NCBI RefSeq assembly: GCF_021560175.1
Contig: NZ_CP091110.1
Location: forward strand, 5,334,501 to 5,398,500
Direction of reading: 5' to 3'
Origin: Neobacillus drentensis
GTDB lineage: Bacteria > Bacillota > Bacilli > Bacillales > Cytobacillaceae
Length of the DNA: 64,000 nt
The position numbers and the translations under genes were made by a program. Positions 51,653 to 61,105 of the stretch are shown here, in pieces; the first letter of the stretch is position 1; each line of letters opens with the position of its first letter. The notes beneath the pieces were generated by a model. It saw nothing but the letters and a program-made list of their open reading frames with translations. It was not told the DNA's origin and did not search any database.

Positions 51653-54600
51653 TTACTGGAATTTCGGATTGCTTTTTACTAATTTAACTGAAGTTGCTTT
51701 ACTTGTGTTACCAGCTGCGTCTGTAGCAGTAAAGGTTAATACTGTATCATGTGTCTGAGCTGATTTGAAAGAGATGGTAAAAACTCCTTTTTGATCAGCT
51801 GCAGCACTGCCTAGCAGTGTTTTTCCATTGTATACTTTTACGGTTGAACCTGCTTCCGCTTTACCGGTTACGCTTTTCGCTGGGGCAATGACTTGTCCAA
51901 CTTCTGGCGCTTTTGGAGCCGTAATGTCTTTAACCACTACTTTTGTCTCTGCGCTCTTGTTCCCTGCGGCATCAGTTGCAGTTACAGTTACTTCAGTTCC
52001 AGCTTTTAATGGTGAAATGCTTACGGTAAATGTTCCATCGGAACCTGCAGTAGCTGTACCAATCACTTTGCCATCAGCTTTAACTTCAACCTTTGCTCCT
52101 TCTTCTGTGCTTCCGGTAACTTTTGCAGATTGATCCGTTACTACATCAACAACTGGTGCGTCAGGAGCAATATTGTCTATTTTGATTCTGCCTTCAATTT
52201 GAGCTGTAACAGGCTGGCCGTTAAAGGACTTAATATAGTCGACAAACGCATCAAGGTCAGTCATCCTTGTGACCCGGTTTGTTCCCTGTTTAAGTACAAC
52301 GAATCCATCCCCGCCGTCTGCCATGAAGTTATTAACTGTTACGGAATAAGTACCATTAGGATCAATCTTCGATCCATCTGGCAGATAAATATCGATTACT
52401 TTTTGTCCTAGTGGTAAGTTATTGGACCAAGTGTATTTCAAACCAGAAATTTGCATGATCCGGTTTCGATCCGCTGCAAACTGTTGATTTAGTAATGTTC
52501 TAACTTGCTCGCCAGTAATATTTTCTGTGACGATATCATTGCCGAATGGCTGGATCGCAAATAATTCTCCCCAAGTAATCGGACCCGCATCCTTGATATC
52601 ATCACGGATTCCGCCGATATTCATGAAGGCAAAATCAGTACCAGTTGCAGCTTTCATACCATCGGCAATCAAGTTACCAAGTGGCGCTTCCCCTGCTTCA
52701 TTCGTTGAACGAGAAATTGGTGCTTCGGTTACCCCAACTACTTGATTAGTGATCGGAGCTACATCGGCCTGATATTGATCCATCTCTGCTTTAATTTTTG
52801 CATCAAGATGGGCAGCATCTTGGAACGTCGTAATAATTTCTGCTTTTTTCTCAACAATATCTTGTGTTAATGGATCAATGGTTAAATCGACATCAGAAAA
52901 AGCTGTTCCATAAGAATAAGATTGAACTAGCAGTTTCCCGTCTACCGTTGAGTTTAGGTATTTATGGTCATGTGCCCCAAAAATAACGTCCACCTCATCA
53001 TCGACTGCTTTCGCAATATCGACTACTTTACCTGTTGGGTTAGAGCCGTCTGTCGCTGAAGTTCCAGGATCATGAGCAAGAACGACAATTGCTTTTATCC
53101 CTTTAGCTTTTAATTCAGCTGTATACTTATTAATCGCTTCTGCTTCGTCAGTGAATTTAACACCCGCTACACCACTTGGGGTAACAATGCTTGGTGTTTC
53201 GGTTGTAACCACACCGATAAAGCCCACTTTCACACCGTCAACTTCCTTGACCACATATGGAGGCAGGATTAGTTCGTTTGTATCTTCTTTTACTACGTTT
53301 GCTGCCACGTATGGGAAGGCAGCACCTTCAAATGCACCATACTTCTCAACCGTCTTTGGATGTGCACCGCCATTAATTAAGCGAAGCATTTCCGTTACGC
53401 CTTCATCAAATTCATGGTTACCAATCGTACCCACATCAAAGCCAAGTTCGTTTAGAATACGGATGGTCGGCTCATCTTGTAATAGCGCTGATACTGGACG
53501 GCTCGCACCAACGGCATCTCCTGCTTGAACCATTAAGGTGTTCGAAGGATTGGTTGCTTCTCTTTCTTTCAAGTAACCTGCTAAGTATTCAATTCCGCCG
53601 GCAGGCTTACCTGCGACCGTAGTTTTATAGTCTAGTTGTCCATGAAGGTCATTGATTCCTAGTAATTGAACGTGAACATCTTGATTCAGCGCGTATTGTT
53701 CAAAGCCATCAGAAGTCGAACCAACATCTTTAATAGAAGGTGTTGAAGCTAGAACTTCTTTTGCGGCTGGTGAAGATTTAAAAGTTAATGTTTTAGCCAC
53801 TCCGCCAACAGGCGCGATTTTCCAGTTATTATCTGCAACTGGATTTACAACGCCTTGGTCTTTAATATAATCCATTAAAATCTGGCGGTTTTCTAAAGGA
53901 GAATCCACCACGACCGTTGCATTTCCACCCTTAGTACCAGGGAAATTTCCGCCGCCGCTTGCACGGTAGTTATTCGTGGCAACGATGAATTTTTGATTTG
54001 GATCAATTGCAGACCCATCCATATTGGTAAAATTAATGATACGGTGTGCATCTGGGTTAGAAACAACACCTGTTGTATAGTTGTATCTCGCTGGCTGTGT
54101 AACATCAACTTGATATTTAACGCCATCAATCACATCAAAATTATATGGCTGGAATCCATAATCAACTAATTCTTGTGGATTAGGATTTGTAGGATCAATT
54201 TTGTTGAATTGTGAGGCAGACATTTCTAACCATTCTTTCACTTCTGCACCCGTTAATTCCACTGCTTTTAATGTGTTGTTATACAAATAAAGGTCATTGG
54301 CACTCTTAATGGAAAGATCGCCTTTTGCAATGTTTGTATAATCCGTTGCTCCTTGGCGGCCCGCTTTGAATGGTGCACCTGCTGAGATGATTGGTACCTC
54401 TTTTAGGTCGGGACGGTTCTTGCTAATCCAGGTTTTCACATAATCTGTTTGTGCATTGTTAACAATTTGGATGGTTGGGTCATCCATGACACGAGAGAAA
54501 TAGCTGGACATTGGTGTACTAGTTTCGCCAATTTTCCCGCGTACATATTGAAGTGTTGCTTCGTGATCTGTTTTAACAGCATCTACAATTTCAGTATCAA

Positions 54601-55714
54601 CTGCAGTTGCAGCGGTTACTGGCATATCGACAGATTTTGAAGCAGCTTTATCGGCTGTCCATTTTCCATCCGCATCCTGAACCAATGCCAAGTCAAGAAC
54701 ACCTAGATTGTTACCCCAGAAACCTGCTTCTACTGCAGGTGTACCATTAATCGTACCCTTTGTAGTATTAAGGCCATCTAGATCAGGATTTGCTAGATTG
54801 CTGCCTTGGTGGAATTCTTTACCTGCTGGGAAGGCATAGTGGGCATGTCCGAATAATAGGGCATCAATGCCGGAAACTTTACTTAATGAAAATACGGCAT
54901 TCTCGGCATCCGCTTGGCCATCATTTGTTACATCACAGCCGGAGTGGGCGATTGCTACAACGACGTCAGCCTTAACCCCGTCCTTACCTACTTCTTTCAT
55001 TTCCTTGACATACTTTTTAGCTGTTTCTACAATATCCTTGACAATAACCTTTCCTTGCAGGTTATCTTTATCCCATTGAAGAATTTGCGGCGGTGCAAAC
55101 CCAACAATTCCTACATTGACTGTTTGTTCGACACCGTTTTTGTCTTTGATTTTTTTTGGTATGATTCTATATGGAGTAAAATAATTTTGATCATTTGTTG
55201 GATCATTGTCATGATCATCTTTATAGATATTAGCGTTAACAATTGGATACGGAGCATGTTTTAAGGTTTTATCTAAAAAGTCTAAGCCATAGTTAAATTC
55301 ATGATTTCCGACGATTCCGCCATCATAGTTTAATAAGCTCATAGCTTTAAACATTGGATGGACCTCGTCATCTTTCAAAGGATTAACCTTCGCCACATAA
55401 TCTGCCATCGGATTTCCTTGGAGTAAGTCACCAGCATCAAACAACATAGAGTTGTCTGCCGTTGCTCTTGCCTGCTGAATTAATGTCGCCGTCTTTGATA
55501 AACCGTAGTTAATTCCAGCCGCTGTATCTTGGTAGTAATCATAGGCCATTGCTGCATCATGTAAATCAGTAGTTTCTAGAATTCTTAGAGTAGCAGTATT
55601 ACTACCTGCCTCGGCGGCTTTTACCTTGTAAGGTATTGAGGGTGTAACAATTGTGCTGAGTATCAAAGCTGTGGCAGCTAATTTACTAAATCTTCGAGTA
55701 TCTTTCTTTTTCAT
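51653..55714 (-). CDS. Secreted bifunctional 2',3'-cyclic-nucleotide phosphodiesterase / 5'-nucleotidase (YfkN-like)
   Basis: About 1353 residues with a signal peptide (KLAATALILSTIVTPSIPYKVKA). It has two complete metallophosphoesterase plus 5'-nucleotidase units: first ETTDLHDA, DAGDLLQGNP, GNHEFNYG, IAHSGCD and FGHAHY, ending near residue 620; second GINDLHGQ, QAGDAVGA, GNHEFDEG, LAHDPG and GAHDHKY, with IGGIRDD and ADGGDGF near 1040-1140. Two Ig-like (Big_6) domains with AEAGSTVKVYNGK-like repeats end it. B. subtilis YfkN has a similar two-unit head but a sortase anchor; none is seen here. It likely scavenges phosphate and nucleosides outside the cell. GTG 55726 is an alternative start. 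Confidence 0.9.
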   Translation of the reverse strand: MKKKDTRRFSKLAATALILSTIVTPSIPYKVKAAEAGSNTATLRILETTDLHDAAMAYDYYQDTAAGINYGLSKTATLIQQARATADNSMLFDAGDLLQGNPMADYVAKVNPLKDDEVHPMFKAMSLLNYDGGIVGNHEFNYGLDFLDKTLKHAPYPIVNANIYKDDHDNDPTNDQNYFTPYRIIPKKIKDKNGVEQTVNVGIVGFAPPQILQWDKDNLQGKVIVKDIVETAKKYVKEMKEVGKDGVKADVVVAIAHSGCDVTNDGQADAENAVFSLSKVSGIDALLFGHAHYAFPAGKEFHQGSNLANPDLDGLNTTKGTINGTPAVEAGFWGNNLGVLDLALVQDADGKWTADKAASKSVDMPVTAATAVDTEIVDAVKTDHEATLQYVRGKIGETSTPMSSYFSRVMDDPTIQIVNNAQTDYVKTWISKNRPDLKEVPIISAGAPFKAGRQGATDYTNIAKGDLSIKSANDLYLYNNTLKAVELTGAEVKEWLEMSASQFNKIDPTNPNPQELVDYGFQPYNFDVIDGVKYQVDVTQPARYNYTTGVVSNPDAHRIINFTNMDGSAIDPNQKFIVATNNYRASGGGNFPGTKGGNATVVVDSPLENRQILMDYIKDQGVVNPVADNNWKIAPVGGVAKTLTFKSSPAAKEVLASTPSIKDVGSTSDGFEQYALNQDVHVQLLGINDLHGQLDYKTTVAGKPAGGIEYLAGYLKEREATNPSNTLMVQAGDAVGASRPVSALLQDEPTIRILNELGFDVGTIGNHEFDEGVTEMLRLINGGAHPKTVEKYGAFEGAAFPYVAANVVKEDTNELILPPYVVKEVDGVKVGFIGVVTTETPSIVTPSGVAGVKFTDEAEAINKYTAELKAKGIKAIVVLAHDPGTSATDGSNPTGKVVDIAKAVDDEVDVIFGAHDHKYLNSTVDGKLLVQSYSYGTAFSDVDLTIDPLTQDIVEKKAEIITTFQDAAHLDAKIKAEMDQYQADVAPITNQVVGVTEAPISRSTNEAGEAPLGNLIADGMKAATGTDFAFMNIGGIRDDIKDAGPITWGELFAIQPFGNDIVTENITGEQVRTLLNQQFAADRNRIMQISGLKYTWSNNLPLGQKVIDIYLPDGSKIDPNGTYSVTVNNFMADGGDGFVVLKQGTNRVTRMTDLDAFVDYIKSFNGQPVTAQIEGRIKIDNIAPDAPVVDVVTDQSAKVTGSTEEGAKVEVKADGKVIGTATAGSDGTFTVSISPLKAGTEVTVTATDAAGNKSAETKVVVKDITAPKAPEVGQVIAPAKSVTGKAEAGSTVKVYNGKTLLGSAAADQKGVFTISFKSAQTHDTVLTFTATDAAGNTSKATSVKLVKSNPKFQ

Positions 55715-55726
55715 ATGCCTCTTCAC

Positions 55727-56016
55727 CTATCCCCTTTGATTAAATTTTCTTGCCAAGACCTCCATGTTCTGTCTAACTTTCTGAAAACACTCTCCTTTAG
55801 TAAGATTCAGAAAAAAATGCCGATAGCTAATGATTGTCATTTAGCGAGGAATATTTCCATCTTCCGTCATTTTTTTTAATAGATTATAGGTTTTCGCTAT
55901 ATTCTATTACTATCTAAATCTTATTGTTTTCCAATCATTACTATTATATCGTTCAGAATCAAGAACAAAAATGTGCCCTATTACCTATTTTTTTGTAAAG
56001 AGTATTTGAACAACGT
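55727..56016. other. Gap upstream of the phosphoesterase gene
   Basis: No gene. On the minus strand there is a TATAAT-like hexamer and a small palindrome ATGATTGTCAT that recalls a Fur half-box; I do not count either as an established site. No clear PhoP box was seen. Confidence 0.4.
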
Positions 56017-56050
56017 AAAAAAGTCTGATCAAATATGACCAGACTTTTTT
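56017..56050 (-). terminator. yvoF terminator
   Basis: Perfect stem AAAAAAGTCTG / CAGACTTTTTT around a 12-base loop, overlapping the final codons of yvoF. Confidence 0.85.
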
Positions 56051-56577
56051 ACGTTTCTATAGATAGGGTCCTCTTCCCAGCGTTTTTCTAGTTCTTCTTT
56101 CGTATAAATTACCCGCATCGGATTTCCGCCTACGAAGCATCCAGGCGGAACATCCTTATGTACCAGCGTGCCAGCTGAGACAATGGCCCCATCCCCTATC
56201 ATGATCCCGGGGAGAATGGTGGAATTTGCGCCAATCATCACTTCACTCCCAATTTCGACAGGACCGAGGCGGTATTCTTTTATCAAATACTCATGGGCGA
56301 GAATGGTCGTATTATACCCGATCACGGTGTTGCGGCCGACACTAATTTTTTCGGGAAACATGACATCGAGCATCACCATTAAGGCAAAGGATGTCTGCTC
56401 CCCCACCTTAACCCCTAGAAAAGTTCGATATAGCCAATTTTTCATCCCTAAGAAGGGTGTGTACCTCCCCAGCTGAATGACAATAAAATTTTTAACAACC
56501 TTCCAAAATGGCACGGTCTTATAGACGTGCCATAAAGAGTTCGCCCCCTCAACAGGATAGCGGGTCGTGTTTCTCAT
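56029..56577 (-). CDS. yvoF: Acyltransferase with hexapeptide repeats (YvoF-like)
   Basis: A 182-residue left-handed beta-helix acyltransferase, probably an O-acetyltransferase: VIGYNTTILAHEYLIKEYRLG, then hexapeptide turns IGANSTILPGIMIGDGAIVSAG and DVPPGCFVGGNPMR. The His in AHEYL may be catalytic. The acceptor is not known. ATG 56577 is preferred (GGAGA nine bases away). It ends the hprK-lgt-ppaX-yvoF operon. Confidence 0.85.
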   Translation of the reverse strand: MRNTTRYPVEGANSLWHVYKTVPFWKVVKNFIVIQLGRYTPFLGMKNWLYRTFLGVKVGEQTSFALMVMLDVMFPEKISVGRNTVIGYNTTILAHEYLIKEYRLGPVEIGSEVMIGANSTILPGIMIGDGAIVSAGTLVHKDVPPGCFVGGNPMRVIYTKEELEKRWEEDPIYRNVKKSGHI

Positions 56578-56582
56578 CCTTC

Positions 56583-57233
56583 TCACTCTCCGAGAATGGT
56601 TAATAGGTCCGTCATGTTCTCGAGCATGTAATCTGGTTCATAACTGGCAACATAGTCACGGCCCTTTATCGACCAAGCCACACCGGCTGTTTGCGTTCCG
56701 GCATTTTTACCGGCTAAAATATCATGGTAATTATCGCCGACCATCATCGTTTCTGAAGGGGTGGACTTCAACTGCTCCAAGGCGTTAAAAATCGGTTCTG
56801 GATCCGGCTTCGTCTTTGTTACATGTTCATAGGCCACAATGACTTCAAAAAACGACTCCAGATTCATCAACCGCAGACCTTTCAGCGTTACGTCAATTCG
56901 CTTTGTCGTTACCACGCCTAACTTATAGCCTCGCTCCTTCAGAGTCTGGATCGTTTCTGTCACACCGGCAAACTCTTTTACTAGTTCGTCATGTTTGGAG
57001 ATATTATACTCACGATAAGCAGCAATCATTTCCTCTACCTGTTCCATGTCCGGGGTCATACTGCCAAACGCCTCATGGAGTGTTGGACCAAGAAACGGCA
57101 GGACATCCTCACGTTTATACTTGCTTGGAAAATATTTTTCGAGCGTATTTAGATAAGTTGAGATGATTAATTCATTCGTATCAATTAAGGTTCCATCTAA
57201 ATCAAATAAGATGGTGGTAATTTTGTTTGTCAT
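56583..57233 (-). CDS. ppaX: Pyrophosphatase PpaX
   Basis: A 216-residue HAD-superfamily phosphatase that removes the pyrophosphate made when HprK/P dephosphorylates P-Ser-HPr. Motif I is DLDGTLIDTNEL, with the nucleophile Asp, then VTTKR (motif II), and motif IV is VGDNYHDILAGK. It sits one gene after hprK, as in B. subtilis, with lgt between. It is followed by yvoF with a 5-base gap. Confidence 0.93.
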   Translation of the reverse strand: MTNKITTILFDLDGTLIDTNELIISTYLNTLEKYFPSKYKREDVLPFLGPTLHEAFGSMTPDMEQVEEMIAAYREYNISKHDELVKEFAGVTETIQTLKERGYKLGVVTTKRIDVTLKGLRLMNLESFFEVIVAYEHVTKTKPDPEPIFNALEQLKSTPSETMMVGDNYHDILAGKNAGTQTAGVAWSIKGRDYVASYEPDYMLENMTDLLTILGE

Positions 57234-57273
57234 CGGTGGGTTCCTTTCCTCTTATTGCTATGGTGGTAACAAT

Positions 57274-58089
57274 TTAATTGGTTTGATCTAAGTAATGGGC
57301 CTCGTCAAGACGCTTCGTGCGGCGATAAATTAAAATAGCCGCCGCCACTATAATCAAAGCAATCGAAATGGTTTGCGCCATCCGCAGATTTCCGAGCATT
57401 AAACTATCTGTTCTTAGTCCTTCGACGAAGAAACGGCCAACTGAATACCAAATAACATAGGTTAAAAACAGTTCTCCCCGGCGGAAATTCACACGACGGA
57501 GCAAGATTAATAATAGAAAGCCGGCAAAATCCCATAAGGATTCATATAAGAACGTAGGGTGATAATAGGTACCATTAATATACATTTGGTTGATAATAAA
57601 ATCCGGTAAATGCAGATTTTCAAGGAAGGACCTTGTTACTTCGCGGCCGTGGGCCTCCTGGTTCATGAAATTTCCCCAGCGGCCAATCGCCTGTCCTAAA
57701 ATGAGGCTAGGAGCAGCAATGTCGACAATTTTCCAGAAAGAAATTCCTCTTTTCCTGGCAAAAACAATGGTGGTGATCACAGAACCAATTAGCGCTCCAT
57801 GGATGGCAATTCCGCCATTCCAGATTTTTGGAATGTCTGCCGGATGGTGTGCATAATAACCCCATTCAAATACCACATAGTAAATCCGCGCTGAAATAAT
57901 TGCAATGGGAATCGCCCAAAGCATTAAATCGGCAAATGTATCTTTCGGTAATCCTCTACGGTTGGCCTCTCTTATCGCCAGATACAAAGCAAGTGCCAGA
58001 CCGGAGCCGATAATAATCCCATACCAATGCACTTGAATCGGGCCAAGTGAAAAGGCGATCGGGTTCAATGGCTTTATTGTTTCGTTCAT
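57274..58089 (-). CDS. lgt: Prolipoprotein diacylglyceryl transferase
   Basis: A 271-residue membrane enzyme with about seven helices that transfers diacylglycerol to the lipobox Cys of prolipoproteins. The Lgt signature GRWGNFMNQEAHG lies near residue 140, with HWYGIIIGSG near the start, IHGALIG near 90 and the RRGELFLTY / YSVGRFFVEGLRTD segment late. A yvoD homologue found near lgt in B. subtilis is absent here. Confidence 0.96.
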   Translation of the reverse strand: MNETIKPLNPIAFSLGPIQVHWYGIIIGSGLALALYLAIREANRRGLPKDTFADLMLWAIPIAIISARIYYVVFEWGYYAHHPADIPKIWNGGIAIHGALIGSVITTIVFARKRGISFWKIVDIAAPSLILGQAIGRWGNFMNQEAHGREVTRSFLENLHLPDFIINQMYINGTYYHPTFLYESLWDFAGFLLLILLRRVNFRRGELFLTYVIWYSVGRFFVEGLRTDSLMLGNLRMAQTISIALIIVAAAILIYRRTKRLDEAHYLDQTN

Positions 58090-58101
58090 CTCTTTCTCCC
58101 C

Positions 58102-59031
58102 TTATTCGTGGTCTCCCTCTTCAATTACATCTGACAGGCGGTCGGTAAATTGCTGCGCAGCATTTACGCCCATCCGTTTTAACCGGAAATTCATCGCTGC
58201 GACTTCAATGATAACGGCAAGGTTTCGTCCTGGACGAACTGGAACCGTCAGCTTAGGAACATCGGTATCAATAATCCTCATTTTTTCCTCATCCAAGCCT
58301 AGGCGGTCATATTGCTTTTTCGCATCCCAAATTTCCAGATTCATGATTAAGGTAATCCGCTTATTACTGCGGACAGCCCCTGCCCCAAACAAGGTCATCA
58401 CATTGATAATTCCAAGACCACGGATCTCTAAAAGATGTTCAATTAAATCCGGTGAGGTCCCAACCAATGTGTCCTGGTCTTCCTGACGAATTTCAACGCA
58501 ATCGTCAGCCACAAGGCGGTGCCCGCGTTTTACTAGTTCAAGCGCGGTTTCACTTTTACCAACGCCGCTTTTTCCTGTAATTAACACGCCAATCCCATAC
58601 ACATCCACCAAAACCCCATGAACAGCGGTTGTTGGCGCAAGCTTACTTTCTAAAAAGTTGGTTAAACGGCTAGAGAAACGGGTCGTGACCATGTTTGTCT
58701 TTAACACAGGTACAGACTCCCGCTCGGAGGCCTCAATGAGCTCCTTAGGAACATCAATACCTCTTGTGACAATGATTGCCGGAGTCACATCTGTACAAAG
58801 TTGTTCCATTCGTGAAGCGCGGTCTTTCGGAGATAGTTCGCTAAAAAAGGATAATTCTGTTTTTCCTAACAGCTGAATCCGTTCAGCGGGGTAAAACTCA
58901 AAGTAACCGGCCATTTCAATCCCCGGACGGGATATATCACTCATGGTGATCGGGCGGTTAATACCTTCTTCACCACTGATTAATTCTAAATTAAATTTTT
59001 CATAAATATCTTTTGTACGAACTTTTGGCAA
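58102..59031 (-). CDS. hprK: HPr kinase/phosphorylase
   Basis: A 309-residue bifunctional sensor that phosphorylates HPr and Crh on Ser46 and removes it. The Walker A motif is GKSGVGKSETALEL near 155, and the HprK signature LEIRGLGIINVMTLFGAGAV is near 200. It supplies the P-Ser-Crh signal that, with CcpA, would act at the cre-like sites of the sugar island. It starts the hprK-lgt-ppaX-yvoF operon. Confidence 0.97.
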   Translation of the reverse strand: MPKVRTKDIYEKFNLELISGEEGINRPITMSDISRPGIEMAGYFEFYPAERIQLLGKTELSFFSELSPKDRASRMEQLCTDVTPAIIVTRGIDVPKELIEASERESVPVLKTNMVTTRFSSRLTNFLESKLAPTTAVHGVLVDVYGIGVLITGKSGVGKSETALELVKRGHRLVADDCVEIRQEDQDTLVGTSPDLIEHLLEIRGLGIINVMTLFGAGAVRSNKRITLIMNLEIWDAKKQYDRLGLDEEKMRIIDTDVPKLTVPVRPGRNLAVIIEVAAMNFRLKRMGVNAAQQFTDRLSDVIEEGDHE

Positions 59032-59144
59032 GAAGATTTCCTCCTCAAACGGATGTATTTTTAAAAAAGTAGAAATAAGAAGAATTCATACCTCTTATTT
59101 TAGCATTTTTTGAAAAAGAACCAAATGTAAGTTATACAAAATTG

Positions 59145-59176
59145 AAAAAAGGTGCCCCTTTTTAAAAAAGGAACAC
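59145..59176 (-). terminator. yvlD terminator
   Basis: Minus-strand stem GGTGTTCCTTTTT / AAAAAGGGGCACC with a short loop and six T, about 10 bases after the yvlD stop. Confidence 0.85.
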
Positions 59177-59185
59177 CCTAATCGA

Positions 59186-59551
59186 TTATTTTTTAGCCTT
59201 TCTGGATGGCTCAAACAATGTTTTTTGAATGATAACATTAACAAGCGACATCAGCACGGCAAAAAACAGGGCCATGCCAAAACCATTGATTTCAAAAGAA
59301 GTGCCCATCAAATAATCCGTTAGTTCTAGTGTAACGGCATTAATGACAAACAGAAACAGTCCCATCGTTAGGACTGTAACCGGCAAGGTAAATAAAATTA
59401 ACAGCGGCCGGACCAGTACATTTAAAATCGATAATAATACGCTCGCTTCTAGCGCAGCCACAAAACCGGTTAATTGAAAGCTTTCGTGAAAATAACCGGC
59501 GAGGGCCGTAAATAATACCGCATTGATCAAACAACCTATCAGCCATCTCAT
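59186..59551 (-). CDS. yvlD: Phage-holin-family membrane protein YvlD
   Basis: A 121-residue protein with four probable membrane helices (LIGCLINAVLFTALAGYF, VAALEASVLLSILNVLV, FTLPVTVLTMGLFLFVINAV and MALFFAVLMSLVNVII). It is like B. subtilis YvlD, of the mycobacterial-4TM/holin-like family, encoded with yvlABC. In B. subtilis that operon is envelope-stress-responsive. It starts 15 bases after yvlB. Confidence 0.88.
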   Translation of the reverse strand: MRWLIGCLINAVLFTALAGYFHESFQLTGFVAALEASVLLSILNVLVRPLLILFTLPVTVLTMGLFLFVINAVTLELTDYLMGTSFEINGFGMALFFAVLMSLVNVIIQKTLFEPSRKAKK

Positions 59552-59566
59552 TCCTAAAGTCTCCTA

Positions 59567-60676
59567 CTATTCTTCTTGTGATTGGTGGATCGTAATAGAG
59601 CCTGTTTTCGTATCTGCATATAGGTTTACGAGTTGTTCCGGGTGATTAATCGATTGGAACCGCAGTGATTTTTGGATCATTTCACTCTTTTCCTCAAGCA
59701 CTTGGATGCCGACTAGGTTCACATGAAATCCGCCGAGGTTCGTCTTTAAATCCCCATTTACGGGGAGTCCCTCAGGAAGATAAAGGTCAACTCCACCCGC
59801 TGCTGTTTTGGCTCGAATGAATTCAGCTTCGTTTCCATGGAGTTTTAAACTGATATTCCCGTTAAACGACTCCATTTCCAGTTTTTTAAACTCACCGTCA
59901 AGTTGGATCGCGCCGTTAATTGTCTCTGCTTCCACTTGATCGAACTGACTGCCTGTCAGTTTTATTTTTCCGTTTGCTGTTTCCATTTCTGTCTTTTTAC
60001 CGGTAAAACGGTCGAGAACTATTTTTCCATTGGCTGTTTTAACACGGAGCTCGTCAACATTCATATGTTCTCCTGAAACGGGACCATTAAACAATCTGAC
60101 GCGAACCCGGTTATAAACGGCTTTTGGCACATAAACGACCGCTTCCACCTTCATCCATTTCTGCTGGGTGCTAAAACGTAATTTCTCATGTTCAAGCGTG
60201 AAAAGGACGTCTCGTAAAAAATTTTGCCGGGCCTGATCTTGGTTTTCCACGCGGTATACTTTTGCCTGACACTCGATTCTAACATCTGGCTGCTCCCAGC
60301 CAACGAGCTTCACGGCCCCGTTCGCGACGTCAATGTCAATATCTTTTATTGTGGCGTCCCCTTGATGGAATATATGCGAGATATCCACAGATTGGCCGAA
60401 GTTTAAATCTAAGTCTAGGTCTTTAATTTTTTTCAAGGCTATGTCCACAAATTCAAAGATTTTGTCCTTTGTAGATTGGTATTTTGCTTGGAATGGCTCT
60501 TCTTTTTTGGCTTCTTCAAATTGGACAGTGGTCGACAGCTCATTAACAATTTGTGCCTGTTTTTGTTCCATCGATTGCTCTGCTTTTTCCAGTTCCTCGA
60601 GAAGTGTTAGGGCTTCCTCGACCTTCAGTTTGCCTTCCTCGACCATTTGTAAAATCCGTTTTCTTTCCTCTTTCAT
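59567..60676 (-). CDS. yvlB: DUF4097-type beta-helical protein YvlB
   Basis: About 369 residues. The N-terminal ~35 residues (ERKRILQMVEEGKLKVEEALTLLEEL) form the short helical SHOCT-like domain; residues ~85-365 are the repeating beta-strand DUF4097 adhesin-like domain, with repeated VKTANGKIVLDRF, METANGKIKLTG, VEAETINGAIQLDG and MESFNGNISLKL. No signal peptide, so probably cytoplasmic, perhaps binding membrane or partner proteins. ATG 60676 follows an AGAGGTGG site. It belongs to the yvl operon. Confidence 0.88.
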   Translation of the reverse strand: MKEERKRILQMVEEGKLKVEEALTLLEELEKAEQSMEQKQAQIVNELSTTVQFEEAKKEEPFQAKYQSTKDKIFEFVDIALKKIKDLDLDLNFGQSVDISHIFHQGDATIKDIDIDVANGAVKLVGWEQPDVRIECQAKVYRVENQDQARQNFLRDVLFTLEHEKLRFSTQQKWMKVEAVVYVPKAVYNRVRVRLFNGPVSGEHMNVDELRVKTANGKIVLDRFTGKKTEMETANGKIKLTGSQFDQVEAETINGAIQLDGEFKKLEMESFNGNISLKLHGNEAEFIRAKTAAGGVDLYLPEGLPVNGDLKTNLGGFHVNLVGIQVLEEKSEMIQKSLRFQSINHPEQLVNLYADTKTGSITIHQSQEE

Positions 60677-60716
60677 TTTCTCCACCTCTAGTTTTATGGA
60701 TTTCTCACTTTTAAGT

Positions 60717-61031
60717 TTATTCAGCTGTTAACACCTTTACGCCCTTGATTATGTTCCAGATGACGATAATGAGCCAAAGTAAAGCCAGCACGATGATACT
60801 AATAATGGTAAATACAGGGATGGTATCTTGCTGTGCCGTAAAGTCATGGAATACCGCAAACACTAGCAGCGGTGTCAGGATGAGTGGAATGAGGTGTGAG
60901 AATAGTGATTTCTTAGCATGCTGTTTGGTTCCTTCGTCACTTGTTGCTAGATAGACGGCTAAGGGAAAAATAAATCCAGCGAAAAAGATACTAAAATAGC
61001 ATAGACTGGATAAAACTTTGCGGGTTTCCAT
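60717..61031 (-). CDS. yvlA: DUF4870-like membrane protein YvlA
   Basis: A 104-residue protein with three predicted membrane helices: LSSLCYFSIFFAGFIFPLAVYL, LIPLILTPLLVFAVFH and VFTIISIIVLALLWLIIVI. EGTKQHAKKSLFSHL in the first cytoplasmic loop is typical of this family. It is the first gene of the yvl group. The PspC-like gene yvlC of B. subtilis is not present between yvlB and yvlD. Confidence 0.8.
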   Translation of the reverse strand: METRKVLSSLCYFSIFFAGFIFPLAVYLATSDEGTKQHAKKSLFSHLIPLILTPLLVFAVFHDFTAQQDTIPVFTIISIIVLALLWLIIVIWNIIKGVKVLTAE

Positions 61032-61105
61032 ACGTTTATCACCTCTATCTTTTATTACGGACGGAGAAGGGAAAAGGTTTCTTTTTATTTTTTTGTTTGT
61101 GTAGG

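Noticed and set aside
55830..55860. Fur box upstream of the phosphoesterase
   Set aside because: Only a short ATGATTGTCAT palindrome was seen, well short of the 19-base consensus.
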